Shown piece by piece: positions 16,784-25,577 of a stretch of 64,000 bases of DNA. Each line of letters starts with the position of its first letter. Positions within the stretch are counted from its first letter, which is position 1. Source of the DNA: Gemmata massiliana (GTDB lineage: Bacteria; Planctomycetota; Planctomycetia; Gemmatales; Gemmataceae); the NCBI RefSeq assembly GCF_901538265.1, contig NZ_LR593886.1:8949738-9013737 (forward strand), given 5' to 3'. Both the position numbers and the translations under genes were made by a program. The notes beneath the pieces were generated by a model that was not told the DNA's origin, did not search any database, and was given only the letters and a program-made list of their open reading frames with translations.

Positions 16784-19700
16784 CTAACTCATTTTGTTGG
16801 TGTCGAGTTGGTAGTGTTTCACCCCCGTTACCTCGGTCCACGGGAACCGGGCCGGGTCTTTGAACAGCTTCACGACCGGCGTCGTGTCGCAATCGGTGAC
16901 GACGTACAACCAATAACAGTCGCGCCGGTCGTCGGCCACGCGGCGCTCGCTGGGCGTGAGAAACACTGTACCTCTCGCGGCACCGATGCCCTTTACTTCG
17001 ATGAGGCGGAGCTCCCCGGACGCAAGGTGCAGGCTGCTGATGTCATACCCGAGGTTCTGAAGGCTTACGTCTTCGGGGACGCGCTCGTGGGCAATCTCGA
17101 ACGCCATTACCGCGTCCATCGCCCGCTTCTCGGTCTCGGGGTTCACCTTGAGGTTTTTCACCTCTGGCGAGTCGCGCTCCGGGGGGCGGCAGAATTAGCA
17201 CCGTGGTAATGCGTTCAACACCCTGAAGGGATAGCGACCGCTGACGGAGCAACTCGGTTCTCCGCCGCTTGAGACGAACTTCGAGTCATCGTACTTGGTG
17301 TGCGCCTGAGCGAGTCGCCCTTCGGCTCCGGACTGGCGCTCGTCCACGGCCTCCTGCGCCCGCCCGATCTCCTCGTCGGCTTTGTGGAGCAACTCCTTGA
17401 GCGATAACTCTACGTGTTCCTCGACCCGCTTCACCTCCGCGACGCGCGCATTGGCGACTTCTTCCAGGAAGGCATCAAGGGCGTTGGTCTGAATCCACGC
17501 GAGCGGCTCGACCAGATACGCTACCGCGGGGAGTTCGGCGGGCGCCGGCTTCGCGGGGACAAGGTCGCCCAGCGCACCGGGCTCGGCGGGCGTCTGGGTG
17601 CCGCATGCGCTCGTGAACCGTCTGCCCCATCCCATCCACGACCTTCGCGCGGTAGAAGTCGAGGCGGGCCGGGTCGTCGTGCCTGAGCGAGTGGAAGCAA
17701 GCGCCCCGGGCGAGGTCCGGGCGCCAGAACGACCGCGTGCCGCCGTACCGCCTCGAACAACGAGTGCCCGGGCGTGACTCACTCCAGGCTGTGCTGCTTG
17801 GCCGCATCGCGCTCGGTGGTGAACCGGGGGTACTTGTCGGCCAGCACCGGCAATTTCCAGTCCGGTGCGGCCTCGTAGGTCCGGAGCGTATGCGGGGTCT
17901 TTGCCGGGTCGAACGTGTGCGGCAGTTGGTTCACCGGCTTGAGCGCGAACGGAACCCGCGCCGCAGCCTCCGCGAGGAACCGGGCGATGGTTTCCGGCAC
18001 CACCCGGCGCTCTTGCGCCTTGGCCTTGCGTTCGATGAGCATGCTCAGGTTCAGTTTCTTCGACGCCAGCCCTTCGAGAGCGTTTTGGCAGATCGCGCGA
18101 AAGTGCCCCTCGTCCACGTCCTTGAGCAACTCGTCTTCGAGGTCGCCTTCGCCGAGTTTCCCGGCGTCGTAGTCGCACAACACGCGCTCGATCTGGGCCG
18201 CGGGCAAAACCTCTCCGACCACGTTGAACACCGCGTCGTCCAGCGCCTTGCGGATCTCCTGCAACTTCTCCAGCAGCTTTTGAAGGACGCTTCCCTCAAT
18301 GGTGTTGGTCGCCACGAAGTTGAAGATGAGACAGTCTTTGTCCTGCCCGTACCGGTGAATGCGGCCCATCCGCTGTTCGAGTCGGTTCGGATTCCACGGG
18401 ATGTCGTAATTGAACAGGACGTGGCAGCACTGAAGGTTGATCCCTTCGCCCGCAGCTTCGGTGGCGACGAGGACCTGCGTGTCGCCTTTCTTGAACCGCT
18501 GTTCGGCGTAGAGCCGCGTTCCGGGTTGCGGGTTTACAGGATCGCCCGCATGCATTCCCCCGTGGATACACCCGACGGTGAACTTCCAGTCTTCCTTGAG
18601 CACCTTCATCAGGTAATCGAGGGTATCGCGGAACTCGGTGAAGACGAGCAACCGCTTCCCCGGGTCCGTGAAGAATCCCTCGCTCGTCAACAAATCCTTG
18701 AGCTTACACAGCTTGGTTTCGGTCTGGGCGTCTTCGACGAGTTTGGCGCGCGCCGCAAGGTCGCGGAGTTCGCCGATCTCGGTCCGCACCTGGTCGGCGT
18801 TTTTCGAGAGAGTTGCGGCGGCGATCTGGCGTTCGAACTTGTCGCGCTCGGCGTCGTCCATCTCGTCGAGTTCGTCCGCGTCCGGTAGGTCAGCTGTGAT
18901 GGTAGTGTTGAGCGCCTTCTTGAGTGCCTCATCGAGCCGTGTGGCGCGATTCGCGAGAGACGACCGAAGCGAGAACGTGCTGGACGCGAGCCGCCGCTGG
19001 AACAGCGCCGTCAGGAACCCGACGGCTCGCGCCTGCGGGTTCTCGCTGTTCGCCGCAGCGGCGCTCTGGCGCTTCACAAACTTGGTGACCGCCCTGTAGA
19101 GATCGTACTCGTCGCCGTCGATGTGGAAGTCTACGGTACGTGGGATGCGTTTGGTGAAGATCGACTTGGCCTTCCACGACCCGTCCGGCTGGAGCTCCGG
19201 GAAGAATACCATCTTCTCCTTGGTGCGCCGCAGATAGAACGGCGCACGACCGTTGTTCATCGCCTCTCTGATCGAGGTGGTATCTGCGTACGCGTCTGGG
19301 TCGAGTAACTGCAGGAACAAGCTGAAGTTGGCCGGGTCACCCTTGTGCGGTGTGGCGGTGAGCAATAGTAAGTGGTCAGTCGAGTCGCGGAGCAGCTCCC
19401 CAAGTGCGTACCGGGCTGTCTTTTTCGCGGGCAGTGACCACGACATGCGGTGAGCTTCGTCCACAATGACGAGGTCCCATCGCGCTTGCTTCAACCCGGG
19501 CAGGATGTCGTTACGCTTCGCTAGATCGAGCGAAGTGGTAACCCGGTCTTGATCAGTCCACTGGTTAACACCGAACTGCTCGCGGATGTCGGAGCCTTTC
19601 ATCACTACGAACTTTTCGTCGAACTTCTCCTTCAACTCGCGCTGCCATTGGAACGCGAGGTTCGCGGGACACACGATGAGGATGCGCTCGGCCAACCCGC

Positions 19701-20138
19701 GGAGCTTCAGTTCGCGGATGAGCAACCCTGACATGACATGACGGTCTTGCCTGCCCCGGCGGCGTCGGCAAGCAGAAAGCGCACTCGAGCGAGCTTCAGC
19801 AGGTAATCGTAAACCGCTTCGAGTTGGTGGGGTAGCGGGTCGACGCGAGAGATGGACAGAGCGAAGTACGGGTCGAATTCGTAGGCGATGCCAAGTGCGT
19901 CGGCTTGGATGCCGAGTCGGATTAGCGCGCCATCGCCTGCGAAATCAGAGGTAGCGGTAATGACCTGGAGTTGCGCAAGTTGTGTGGCCTCGAGCGTGAC
20001 CTTGCGGAACTTCTCGGTGGTTAGTCCGACCACGCCCAGAGTGAGTGCCCCGCCGACTGCGGGGGGCACGGTCTCGACGCGAACTGGCTCGTGGAACAGT
20101 GGGCCGGTCAGGATTTGTCCGGTCGTTACATCACTCAT
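16784..20138 (-). pseudogene. drmD: SNF2-like helicase with C-terminal DUF3883 (DISARM DrmD-like), multiply broken
   Basis: Start ATG 20138 (GPLFHEPVRVETV). Motif I is LLADAAGAGKT. Then come CPANLAFQWQREL, DEAH box VIVDEAHRM, LLLTATPHKGD and the C-lobe, ending TEAAGEGINLQCCHVLFNYD and RMGRIHRYGQ. The C-terminal part has DISARM-helicase-like GACFHSLRHDDPARLDFYRA and a DUF3883 end (LIEVKGIGAARGTVFLTPSE) stopping at 16784. Lesions: a 5-base tandem duplication just after motif I (19730-19742), an in-frame TGA at 17779-17781, and frameshifts near 17715, 17600, 17245 and a C-run at about 17187. Class 1 DISARM uses DrmD with a DUF1156-like methylase, as here. The gene is certainly inactive. Confidence 0.8.
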
Positions 20139-20373
20139 TCCGGCACCGTTTTGTGTGACGGACCACGCTGAGAGTTTCTGCTCTCTCTGCCAGCATGATC
20201 GTTTTAAATAGACGGTACCGCAAGAATCGGGCAACCGGTAGCTACGAAGGTAACTCGTTAGCGCCTGGCGGGTTGCCGAATGCTGACGCCAACTCGTTAC
20301 TTCCTCAAAGCGGAGACCTGTAAAGGCAGATTATTCAAGATTCGTTTCGGCCCTTCACTGGGACGGAAGCTAG

Positions 20374-20529
20374 CTACTCATTTTCGCCGTTATCGGAATA
20401 CGGTTCGATTAGGGCCATGATGGCTAACTGGACGTGCTCGGGCACGCGGGGCCATGCGCGAACGATCGCTTTCGGAATGCGATTCGGGTTTAGTGTGCTT
20501 GCATCCTGCTTGCATCCGAACCGTTCCCT
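20374..20529 (-). pseudogene. Possible integrase C-terminal tail remnant
   Basis: The minus frame ending at 20374 reads GCKQDAST, NPNRIPKAIVRAWPRVPEHV and QLAIMALIEPYSDNGENE. The end resembles tails of planctomycete tyrosine recombinases (a W-P-x-L-P-x-x-[VI] segment before the stop), and the GCKQ part resembles GCKHHG at the end of the dead integrase at 13540. It sits against the tRNA-Ser 3' end, as an integrase tail would. The evidence is thin, and the segment could be chance coding. Confidence 0.3.
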
Positions 20530-20596
20530 CCGGGTTCGTTTCGAGGCGCTCTGTTCCCTTCGGGCCGGGTTCAGGAATGTCCTGCTTTTGCAATAA

Positions 20597-20672
20597 ATCG
20601 TTGGATTTCGCAGCGGAAGGGCAGGGATTCGAACCCTGGAACACCTTTCGGTGTTGCCGGTTTTCAAGACCG
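20597..20672 (-). repeat. Proximal attachment-site copy, overlapping the 3' half of tRNA-Ser(UGA)
   Basis: This is the partner of the copy at 13442-13518, with the identical 36-base core at 20625-20660. It includes the 17 bases beyond the tRNA 3' end (AATCGTTGGATTTCGCA), which also match the distal copy with a few differences. The insertion therefore used a crossover in the tRNA 3' half and left the tRNA functional. Confidence 0.8.
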
Positions 20673-20700
20673 GTGCAATCGACCACTCTGCCACCCTTCC
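20614..20700 (-). tRNA. tRNA-Ser (anticodon UGA)
   Basis: The minus strand from 20700 reads GGAAGGGTGGCAGAGTGGTC (acceptor and D arm), then an anticodon stem-loop CCGGT-CTTGAAA-ACCGG with anticodon TGA, a long variable arm (CAACACC-GAAA-GGTGTT), a T arm with GGTTCGAATCC, and the closing acceptor strand CCCTTCC with discriminator G. The long variable arm is diagnostic of a class II tRNA. CCA is not encoded. It decodes UCA-type serine codons and is the integration target of the adjoining island. Confidence 0.96.
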
Positions 20701-20702
20701 AA

Positions 20703-20772
20703 ATTCTTCCGGCGTCCGTTAAGCAAAGGGGACACCTGAAACAGTTTAGCGGTTCACGCGCGCCCCGAAAAG
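20703..20772. repeat. 70-bp dispersed repeat, copy 1 (5' flank of tRNA-Ser)
   Basis: Starts ATTCTTCCGGCGTCC and continues TTAAGCAAAGGGGACACCTG then AAACAGTTTAGCGGTT. It is clearly related to 32356-32426 (about one mismatch every 6-7 bases). As the tRNA is on the minus strand, this copy occupies the tRNA promoter side. Confidence 0.6.
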
Positions 20773-20831
20773 CACCCCCAAAACCAAAGCAGCCCTATCC
20801 CGACTCCCCGCGTTCCCCGCACCCATCCGGG

Positions 20832-21222
20832 ATGTGGTAAAAGCACATTCACGGGAAACTCTACTATTTCGAGTGCCGGGCTAATCGGGGCAACGGCAAA
20901 CTCGTCCGGATCGAGGGGGACAGATGGAAAGATACCCTCACTCGGTACGAGTCGATGGCCGACGACCTTCACGCAGGGCACCCCGCGGTCGTGGAAAGGA
21001 GGGGCTGACGGGCGCGGACCTGTGCAACGCCTTCCTAACCGCGCGGCTGCGGAAAGTCGAGGCCGGCGAGCTGAGCGCCGGCCGCTTCACCGATTACAGA
21101 ACGATCACGGTTCCGCTCGTCGGGTCGCTCGGTTCGCGCCGGTTCGTCGATGACTTGGTGGCCGACGACTTCGCGGCGTTGCGCACGGGTGTCCACTCCC
21201 AGGAGCGACCGGTGGGCCGATG
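20832..21222 (+). pseudogene. N-terminal remnant of a second tyrosine recombinase
   Basis: From ATG 20832 the frame meets a TAA at codon 3, then reads KHIHGKLYYFECRANRGN and ESMADDLHAGHP. This is the opening of planctomycete-type integrases (a K-I-x-G-K-x-x-YF segment, then the D-x-L-H-A-G segment). After a frame change near 20995 the core-binding SAM-like domain follows: LTGADLCNAFLTARLRKVEA, GRFTDYRTITVPLVGSLG and DDLVADDFAALR. The catalytic domain is absent. It lies on the other side of tRNA-Ser from the dead integrase at 13540. Confidence 0.7.
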
Positions 21223-22049
21223 ACGGCGGGAGTACCGCGTCAAAATCATCGAAGACGATCGTCGGCGTGGCTGAGCCCGGCTTGGTTGTGGGAACGCGAC
21301 CTGAGCATCCGGAGCTTGTTCACCCAGACCAGCAAACTGGTCACCGGGGACGCGATCCGGAGCGCGTCCCCGGTGAGGCCCGGGTACTGCAGGCACCGGG
21401 ACGAGCCGTACCAGCTCCCCGAAGCCGACCGGGGCCAGAACTGTGGGGCGCGCGGGCGCGAGGTGACGGTGATCGAGGAAGCCGAAGTGACCCGCGGTCC
21501 CAACGGCACACCGGCCGACGGGCGGGATCGAGGTGGAAGTACCCGCGTCGTGAACCGCACGGCCCTGAAGCGCCTGGAACAGTTGGTGGCACACCTGACG
21601 TGCAAGTGCTGGTTAGGTGCGAACCCGCGGCCCCGCCAGTACCCGTTCACACCGGAAGCGGTCGCGAACTGGCAGCATTGTTGGTGCCGGTGCGGGTGAC
21701 ATGTGCGGGCTGTAACCGAGTCCGTTTTGACATCGCCAAGATGCCCGACGAGCACGCGGCCCGCCCGGACCTGTTCTGGGCTGCACGGGGAGTAAATCGT
21801 GAACGTCCGCGGAAGCTCGAACAGCGCGGCGCCGAAGCTGGGCGCGCGCACCGAGCAGGGACTGCGGTGGGCGCTCGAATACAAGTTCGCGTACAGCTCG
21901 ACGGAGTGGAACTGGCCCTACTATCCCGACCCGAGCGGCACGAACGCGGGCCGGTACAACGCGAACAACAAGGAGTTCCAAGCGGCCGACACGCTCGAAG
22001 ACGGGCCGCCCATCAGCGCAGGCGCACGCGACCTGAACAGTAGGTTCGG
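21223..22049. other. Degenerate region with coding-like fragments, no assignable gene
   Basis: Several plus-strand frames are open for 100-160 codons, for example 21799-22092 with EQGLRWALEYKFAYSSTEWN. None shows a recognisable complete family, and they change frame. Minus-strand frames here look like antisense noise. I read this as decayed accessory DNA continuous with the wrecks on both sides. Confidence 0.45.
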
Positions 22050-22575
22050 TGCAAGCGCTTGGGTTTCTTCTCGGCGGCTTTCTTCTCGATGAAAGTGAAG
22101 CGCTCACCGTTGCGGTTACTGACGTTGCCGGGAGCGCCAAGACGGTCGGGAAAGAGGCAGTGGACGGTAAATCGTGTTGGCACGTGATCTTCTCCCACGA
22201 TATCGCCGAAGTCGATTTCCACTACTGAATTTGCGACACCGAAAATTTCCGCGTCCATCGGTACGAGTACCACTATCCGCGCGACAAACCGCGGCTCAGA
22301 GTTGTGACTCGACTCGAATACGTGAACGAAAAGGACGTGATTCCCACCCGCGTTACCGCAGAGGAAAATACAGGGACCGGAAAGAAAGTGTCTCCTACGA
22401 GATCAGCAACGCCAACTACACGGTCCGATCGGATGAAGACATATTCACGTACAAAAGACTGGACATGCCTCCCGGGGCGATGGTTATCGACGATCGGGTG
22501 AATCGGGTGGTCGGGTATTTCAACGGGACGGACCTTAGCACGGACTTGGACGATGCGCTGCAAAAATCGGCTCGT
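22050..22575 (+). pseudogene. Decayed planctomycete protein of unknown function
   Basis: One frame reads DESEALTVAVTDVAGSAK, KEAVDGKSCWHVIFSHDIAE and VDFHY, then an in-frame TGA, then ICDTENFRVHRYEYHYP and RLEYVNEKDVIPTRVTAE. After a frame change near 22380 the other frame continues VSYEISNANYTVRSDEDIFT and PPGAMVIDDRVNRVVGYFNG. The continuity of sense across a stop and a frameshift marks a once-real gene. The piece resembles beta-rich exported Gemmata proteins, but I cannot name the family. Confidence 0.5.
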
Positions 22576-22599
22576 CGCCGCGCGAGAGTTGCAACCGCC

Positions 22600-23100
22600 A
22601 GGGACCAGTTGGCCACTTTACGCCGTCTTGGCCCTCGTCGGATTGGTGCTCACGGTTTGGCTGGTCACGTCGCCGTACTTGAGGGGCGTCATGCGCATGC
22701 TCGGCTCCAGTGCCAGAACAACCAGAAGCCGCTCGCCCTCGCGCTCCACAATTATCACGCTCAGGCCGGGGCAGTTCCCCAACACGCTGATGCTTGGCGA
22801 GCAGCCACCGGCGGCCGACCTGCGGTACGGGTGGGGGCAATCCCAGAACGGCTCACTCGAAATGCTGCTTGGTGCTTCCGAACGGAACGTCGGTGAAGGC
22901 TGCCCGGCCGGTCCGTTTTCGTTCGCCCCCGGTCGGTTGGACGACCAGTGTGACGTACTCCACTTTTGGTCCCACACACCGGCGGTGCGAATTTTGTCTT
23001 CGGCGACAGGTCCGTTCGCTTCCTCCGTTACTCGGCAGAACCGATTATCTCCGCACTGACTACCCGCGCGGGCGGAGCGGTCGCAACCGTCCCGGAATGA
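22600..23100 (+). pseudogene. DUF1559 protein remnant with internal deletion
   Basis: The start region encodes a hydrophobic stretch, then LQCQNNQKPLALALHNYHAQ (normally about residues 30-55 of a DUF1559 protein). It passes almost directly, in another frame, to the C-terminal part: NTLMLGEQPPAADLRYGWGQ, then GRLDDQCDVLHFWS. A further frame gives HTGGANFVFGDRSVRFLRYS and ends AGGAVATVPE at 23100. About 150 central residues are missing and at least two frameshifts exist. The C-terminal H-x-GG-x-N-x-x-F-x-D-x-SVRF signature is unmistakable. Confidence 0.8.
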
Positions 23101-23111
23101 CCGGCACACTG

Positions 23112-23137
23112 AGAATCCCGTCGCGCGACGGGATTCT
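23112..23137. terminator. Perfect 13-bp palindrome after the DUF1559 remnant
   Basis: AGAATCCCGTCGC followed directly by its complement GCGACGGGATTCT, starting 11 bases after the stop at 23100. It can form a stable hairpin with a small loop, but no T-run follows. It is probably the old transcript terminator of the dead gene. Confidence 0.45.
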
Positions 23138-23703
23138 GATCAGCGCAACGCAACGTCGCTGTCGCCCTGCTAACCTCCGACAGCCGCTCGTGGTTCTGAA
23201 ATGGCCGTCACAATCTGATCATACATTCAATTTAATTCCTATCTACCCAATGCTTCTTCAGGAGCACGAATCCCTTTTCGCCATCCGGCGGACCTTTGGA
23301 ATGAACGGCCCGATCAGCCGCCATTGGGTGTTCATTGGTAACCCGGGTAGGACATACGTGCCACCCACGGACGCCACTCCCTGGGACCTCTGAAGAGTAG
23401 ACTCTCAACGCGAGTGAACCGCATTAACCGGATTGAAGCGTGCATTGCGAGCGAGTCGACTCTGCGCAGCACCGCGTACGCGACCACAGTGAACTCACTA
23501 CAGCTGCCAGGCTCAATCTGTCAACGGGGTTCACGTTCCGGCCGGGACAGATCCGGTTCGAGGAGCGCTGACGGAGCTTATTTGCACTAGCCGGGGCATT
23601 CATAAGAAGGCACGCGATCGCTTGGCATTCGGCTTGCATGATCGGGCAGATTAGATGCACTGAAACGTGCCGGTTCGGCCCTGGTCGTGTGAGCGAAACG
23701 AGT
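23138..23703. other. Intergenic, nothing convincing
   Basis: About 560 bases without a supported gene. A short open frame at 23250-23393 (MLLQEHESLFAIRRTFGMNG onward) lacks a ribosome site and any family resemblance. The stretch is slightly richer in A+T than its neighbours, in keeping with non-coding accessory DNA. Confidence 0.4.
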
Positions 23704-23910
23704 ATGAGTGGTGCCGAAGAGCCGAAGTTTCGAGCGGGCGATTACGTTATTCGGGCCGGGAACCCCGCAATCATCGAGCGGGGAATTGTGCGCGACCCGG
23801 TTCCCATTTCGACGGGGCTACTGAATCATTGGTGGGTCTTCTGGGAGGTAAGCGAGCTGCGAATGGAGCACGAAAGCGATCTGTTGCCCGACCCGAACCC
23901 CGATCCGTAA
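23704..23910 (+). CDS. Small hypothetical protein
   Basis: Encodes 68 residues from ATG 23704 (a GTG at 23689 in the same frame is also possible). EEPKFRAGDYVIRAGNPAII looks like a small beta-barrel (SH3-like) start, followed by WWVFWEVSELRMEHESDLLP. It has no signal peptide or membrane helix. I do not recognise a family. Regular coding character and a non-repetitive composition support a real gene, but confidence is moderate. Confidence 0.45.
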   Translation: MSGAEEPKFRAGDYVIRAGNPAIIERGIVRDPVPISTGLLNHWWVFWEVSELRMEHESDLLPDPNPDP

Positions 23911-23914
23911 TTCG

Positions 23915-24013
23915 CTAGACCGCCAGTAGCGCGACCAGCGCAGAAGCGAGTGCGAAGAGCAACGAAGCCGTGTACGCTCCCGGCCCCCAATCCGAGTCGT
24001 CGATCTCGTCCAT
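23915..24013 (-). CDS. Possible 32-residue membrane peptide
   Basis: MDEIDDSDWGPGAYTASLLF followed by ALASALVALLAV would form an acidic head and one membrane helix. It is convergent with the preceding small gene, with four bases between stops. Short length and the absence of a clear ribosome site keep this a suggestion. Confidence 0.25.
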   Translation of the reverse strand: MDEIDDSDWGPGAYTASLLFALASALVALLAV

Positions 24014-24307
24014 CGTCGTTCCGAGGGTACGTGTTGGGATCGGGGTCGGAGAAAAAAGAACCGCGCCGGAGTGCCTACCCCCGGCGCGGTTGCCGTTTCC
24101 CCAGTAAGCGGCACCCAACCCTAGTTCAGAATTGAGCCGCTCGAAGCGCCGTCCCTGTCAGGCTTTCTCCCAATTCTCGACCCGCTACTCAGTAGATGGT
24201 GGGCGTTTCCATTCGCCCTTGCACCGGGCGCCGGATCGGTCATGCTGTGGCGACCGTGGGCGCCCAATGTCGCCAGCGACGACGAGCAGATCACGAGGGC
24301 TCGCGCC

Positions 24308-24970
24308 ATGAACGAGCAAATGTGGCTAACGGATGACGGGGACGATTTTCTGCGGCTCGTCAAGTTCGCGGCGAGTAAGGTGAGCGAACGCAAGGTGCGA
24401 TTGTTCTCGGTGGGCAGTTGCCGGCTGATCTGGACGCTTATCACCAAGAAACCGTATCGCGTGGCTGTTGAGACGGCTGAAGCCTTCGCGGACGGTGAGG
24501 CGACCAAAAAGGCGCTGACGGCTGCGCGGATCGCGGCCCGGACCACGGCCGAGGCCGAAAAGAAGTACGCGAAGTTGCAAGTCGCGGCCGCGTGCTTGGA
24601 TGCCGTGGACGCGAACGTGGTCAGCGGGGCGTTCGGAGCGTCCGTGGACGTCCCGAGCGCCGCCCTTTACCGCGGCACGGACGACTGGGACTACGACGCG
24701 GCGAAGCGCACCGTCTTGGCGTTCCTTCGCGACGTAGTCGGGCCGTGGCCGTTCCGCAAGGTCGTGCTGAAGCCCTCGTGGCGCACGTCCACCGTTCTCG
24801 CGCTGGCGTCCCAGATGTACGAGTCGCGCGACTTCGGCGCGATACCGATTCTGGGGGACGCGCTCCAGGATGCCGGGTGCGACAACGCCGAGGTGCTTGA
24901 TCACTGCCGCGGTCCCGGGCCGCACGTGCGTGGGTGTTGGGTTGTAGACTTGGTGCTCAACAAGGAGTAG
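24308..24970 (+). CDS. Planctomycete-specific conserved protein (paralogue of the gene at 264-1001)
   Basis: Encodes 220 residues from ATG 24308 with GAGGG upstream; a longer frame from 24242 has no family-like sequence. The features are EQMWLTDDGDDFLRLVKFAA, then RKVRLFSVGSCRLIW and VAVETAEAFADGEAT, and the C-terminal signature PILGDALQDAGC with CRGPGPHVRGCWVVDLVLNK. It shares this end with the protein at 264-1001 (about 60 percent over the last 60 residues by eye). It is cytosolic, with no catalytic motif; its function is unknown. Confidence 0.75.
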   Translation: MNEQMWLTDDGDDFLRLVKFAASKVSERKVRLFSVGSCRLIWTLITKKPYRVAVETAEAFADGEATKKALTAARIAARTTAEAEKKYAKLQVAAACLDAVDANVVSGAFGASVDVPSAALYRGTDDWDYDAAKRTVLAFLRDVVGPWPFRKVVLKPSWRTSTVLALASQMYESRDFGAIPILGDALQDAGCDNAEVLDHCRGPGPHVRGCWVVDLVLNKE

Positions 24971-25060
24971 TATTGTTCGAGTCGGTTTTCATTTGCCCCT
25001 CACGAGCGGGCCGTTAGAGTGTGGTTGAAAATGCTCTCTTCCTCTCCGGGAGCCGCCTTG

Positions 25061-25504
25061 ATGTCGCGTGTGCTTTGGTCCATTCTCCCCATCGCGGCCA
25101 TCGCCCTCACCGGGTGCGGGTCCGGGCCGAAACTGTACCCCCTGTCAGGCAAAGTGTTGTTTAACGACTCGCCCGTCGCCCCGAAGGACGGGGAGATCGC
25201 GTTCGTCGAATTCACGGCGGACAAGGGAGCGGGAAACACGTCCGCACACCTGCCCCGGGGCACCATTGGGCCGGACGGCACGTACACCGTTTCCACTAAC
25301 AACCAGCCCGGCATTGAGGCCGGCGCCTGGACCGTCCGGGTGGTGTACAACAAGCCGGACGAAGCGGGGCTGAAGAAGTCCGCCTACGCCCCGCCGTTGT
25401 CCCTGATCGCCGCCAAGTACAGCGACTTCGGCGCCAGCGGGTTCAAGGTGACCGCCGGCCCGGACGCGCCGAAAGCGCCGGACTTCAAGGTCTCCTCCAA
25501 GTGA
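25061..25504 (+). CDS. Small lipoprotein, carboxypeptidase-regulatory-like
   Basis: Encodes 147 residues from ATG 25061. MSRVLWSILPIAAIALTGCG is a lipoprotein signal with lipobox ALTGC. The mature part (LYPLSGKVLFNDSPVAPKDG, GTIGPDGTYTVSTNNQPGIE, AGAWTVRVVYN) has the strand pattern of the carboxypeptidase regulatory-like/transthyretin-like fold that planctomycetes encode beside DUF1559 genes. The DUF1559 gene follows 73 bases downstream on the same strand, the standard pairing. The lipoprotein is probably anchored on the cell envelope; its partner is unproven. Confidence 0.8.
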   Translation: MSRVLWSILPIAAIALTGCGSGPKLYPLSGKVLFNDSPVAPKDGEIAFVEFTADKGAGNTSAHLPRGTIGPDGTYTVSTNNQPGIEAGAWTVRVVYNKPDEAGLKKSAYAPPLSLIAAKYSDFGASGFKVTAGPDAPKAPDFKVSSK

Positions 25505-25577
25505 CCCCGCGTGGGTCGCCCGCAGATCGCCCGTCACCGGTTCATTCTCCCTACTCTCTCGTTTCCGGAGACGTCAT

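Noticed and set aside
17195-18178. A 327-residue minus-strand protein starting at 18178
   Set aside because: Its first half is the helicase gene read out of frame. Only the second half is coding-like, and it belongs to the broken helicase.
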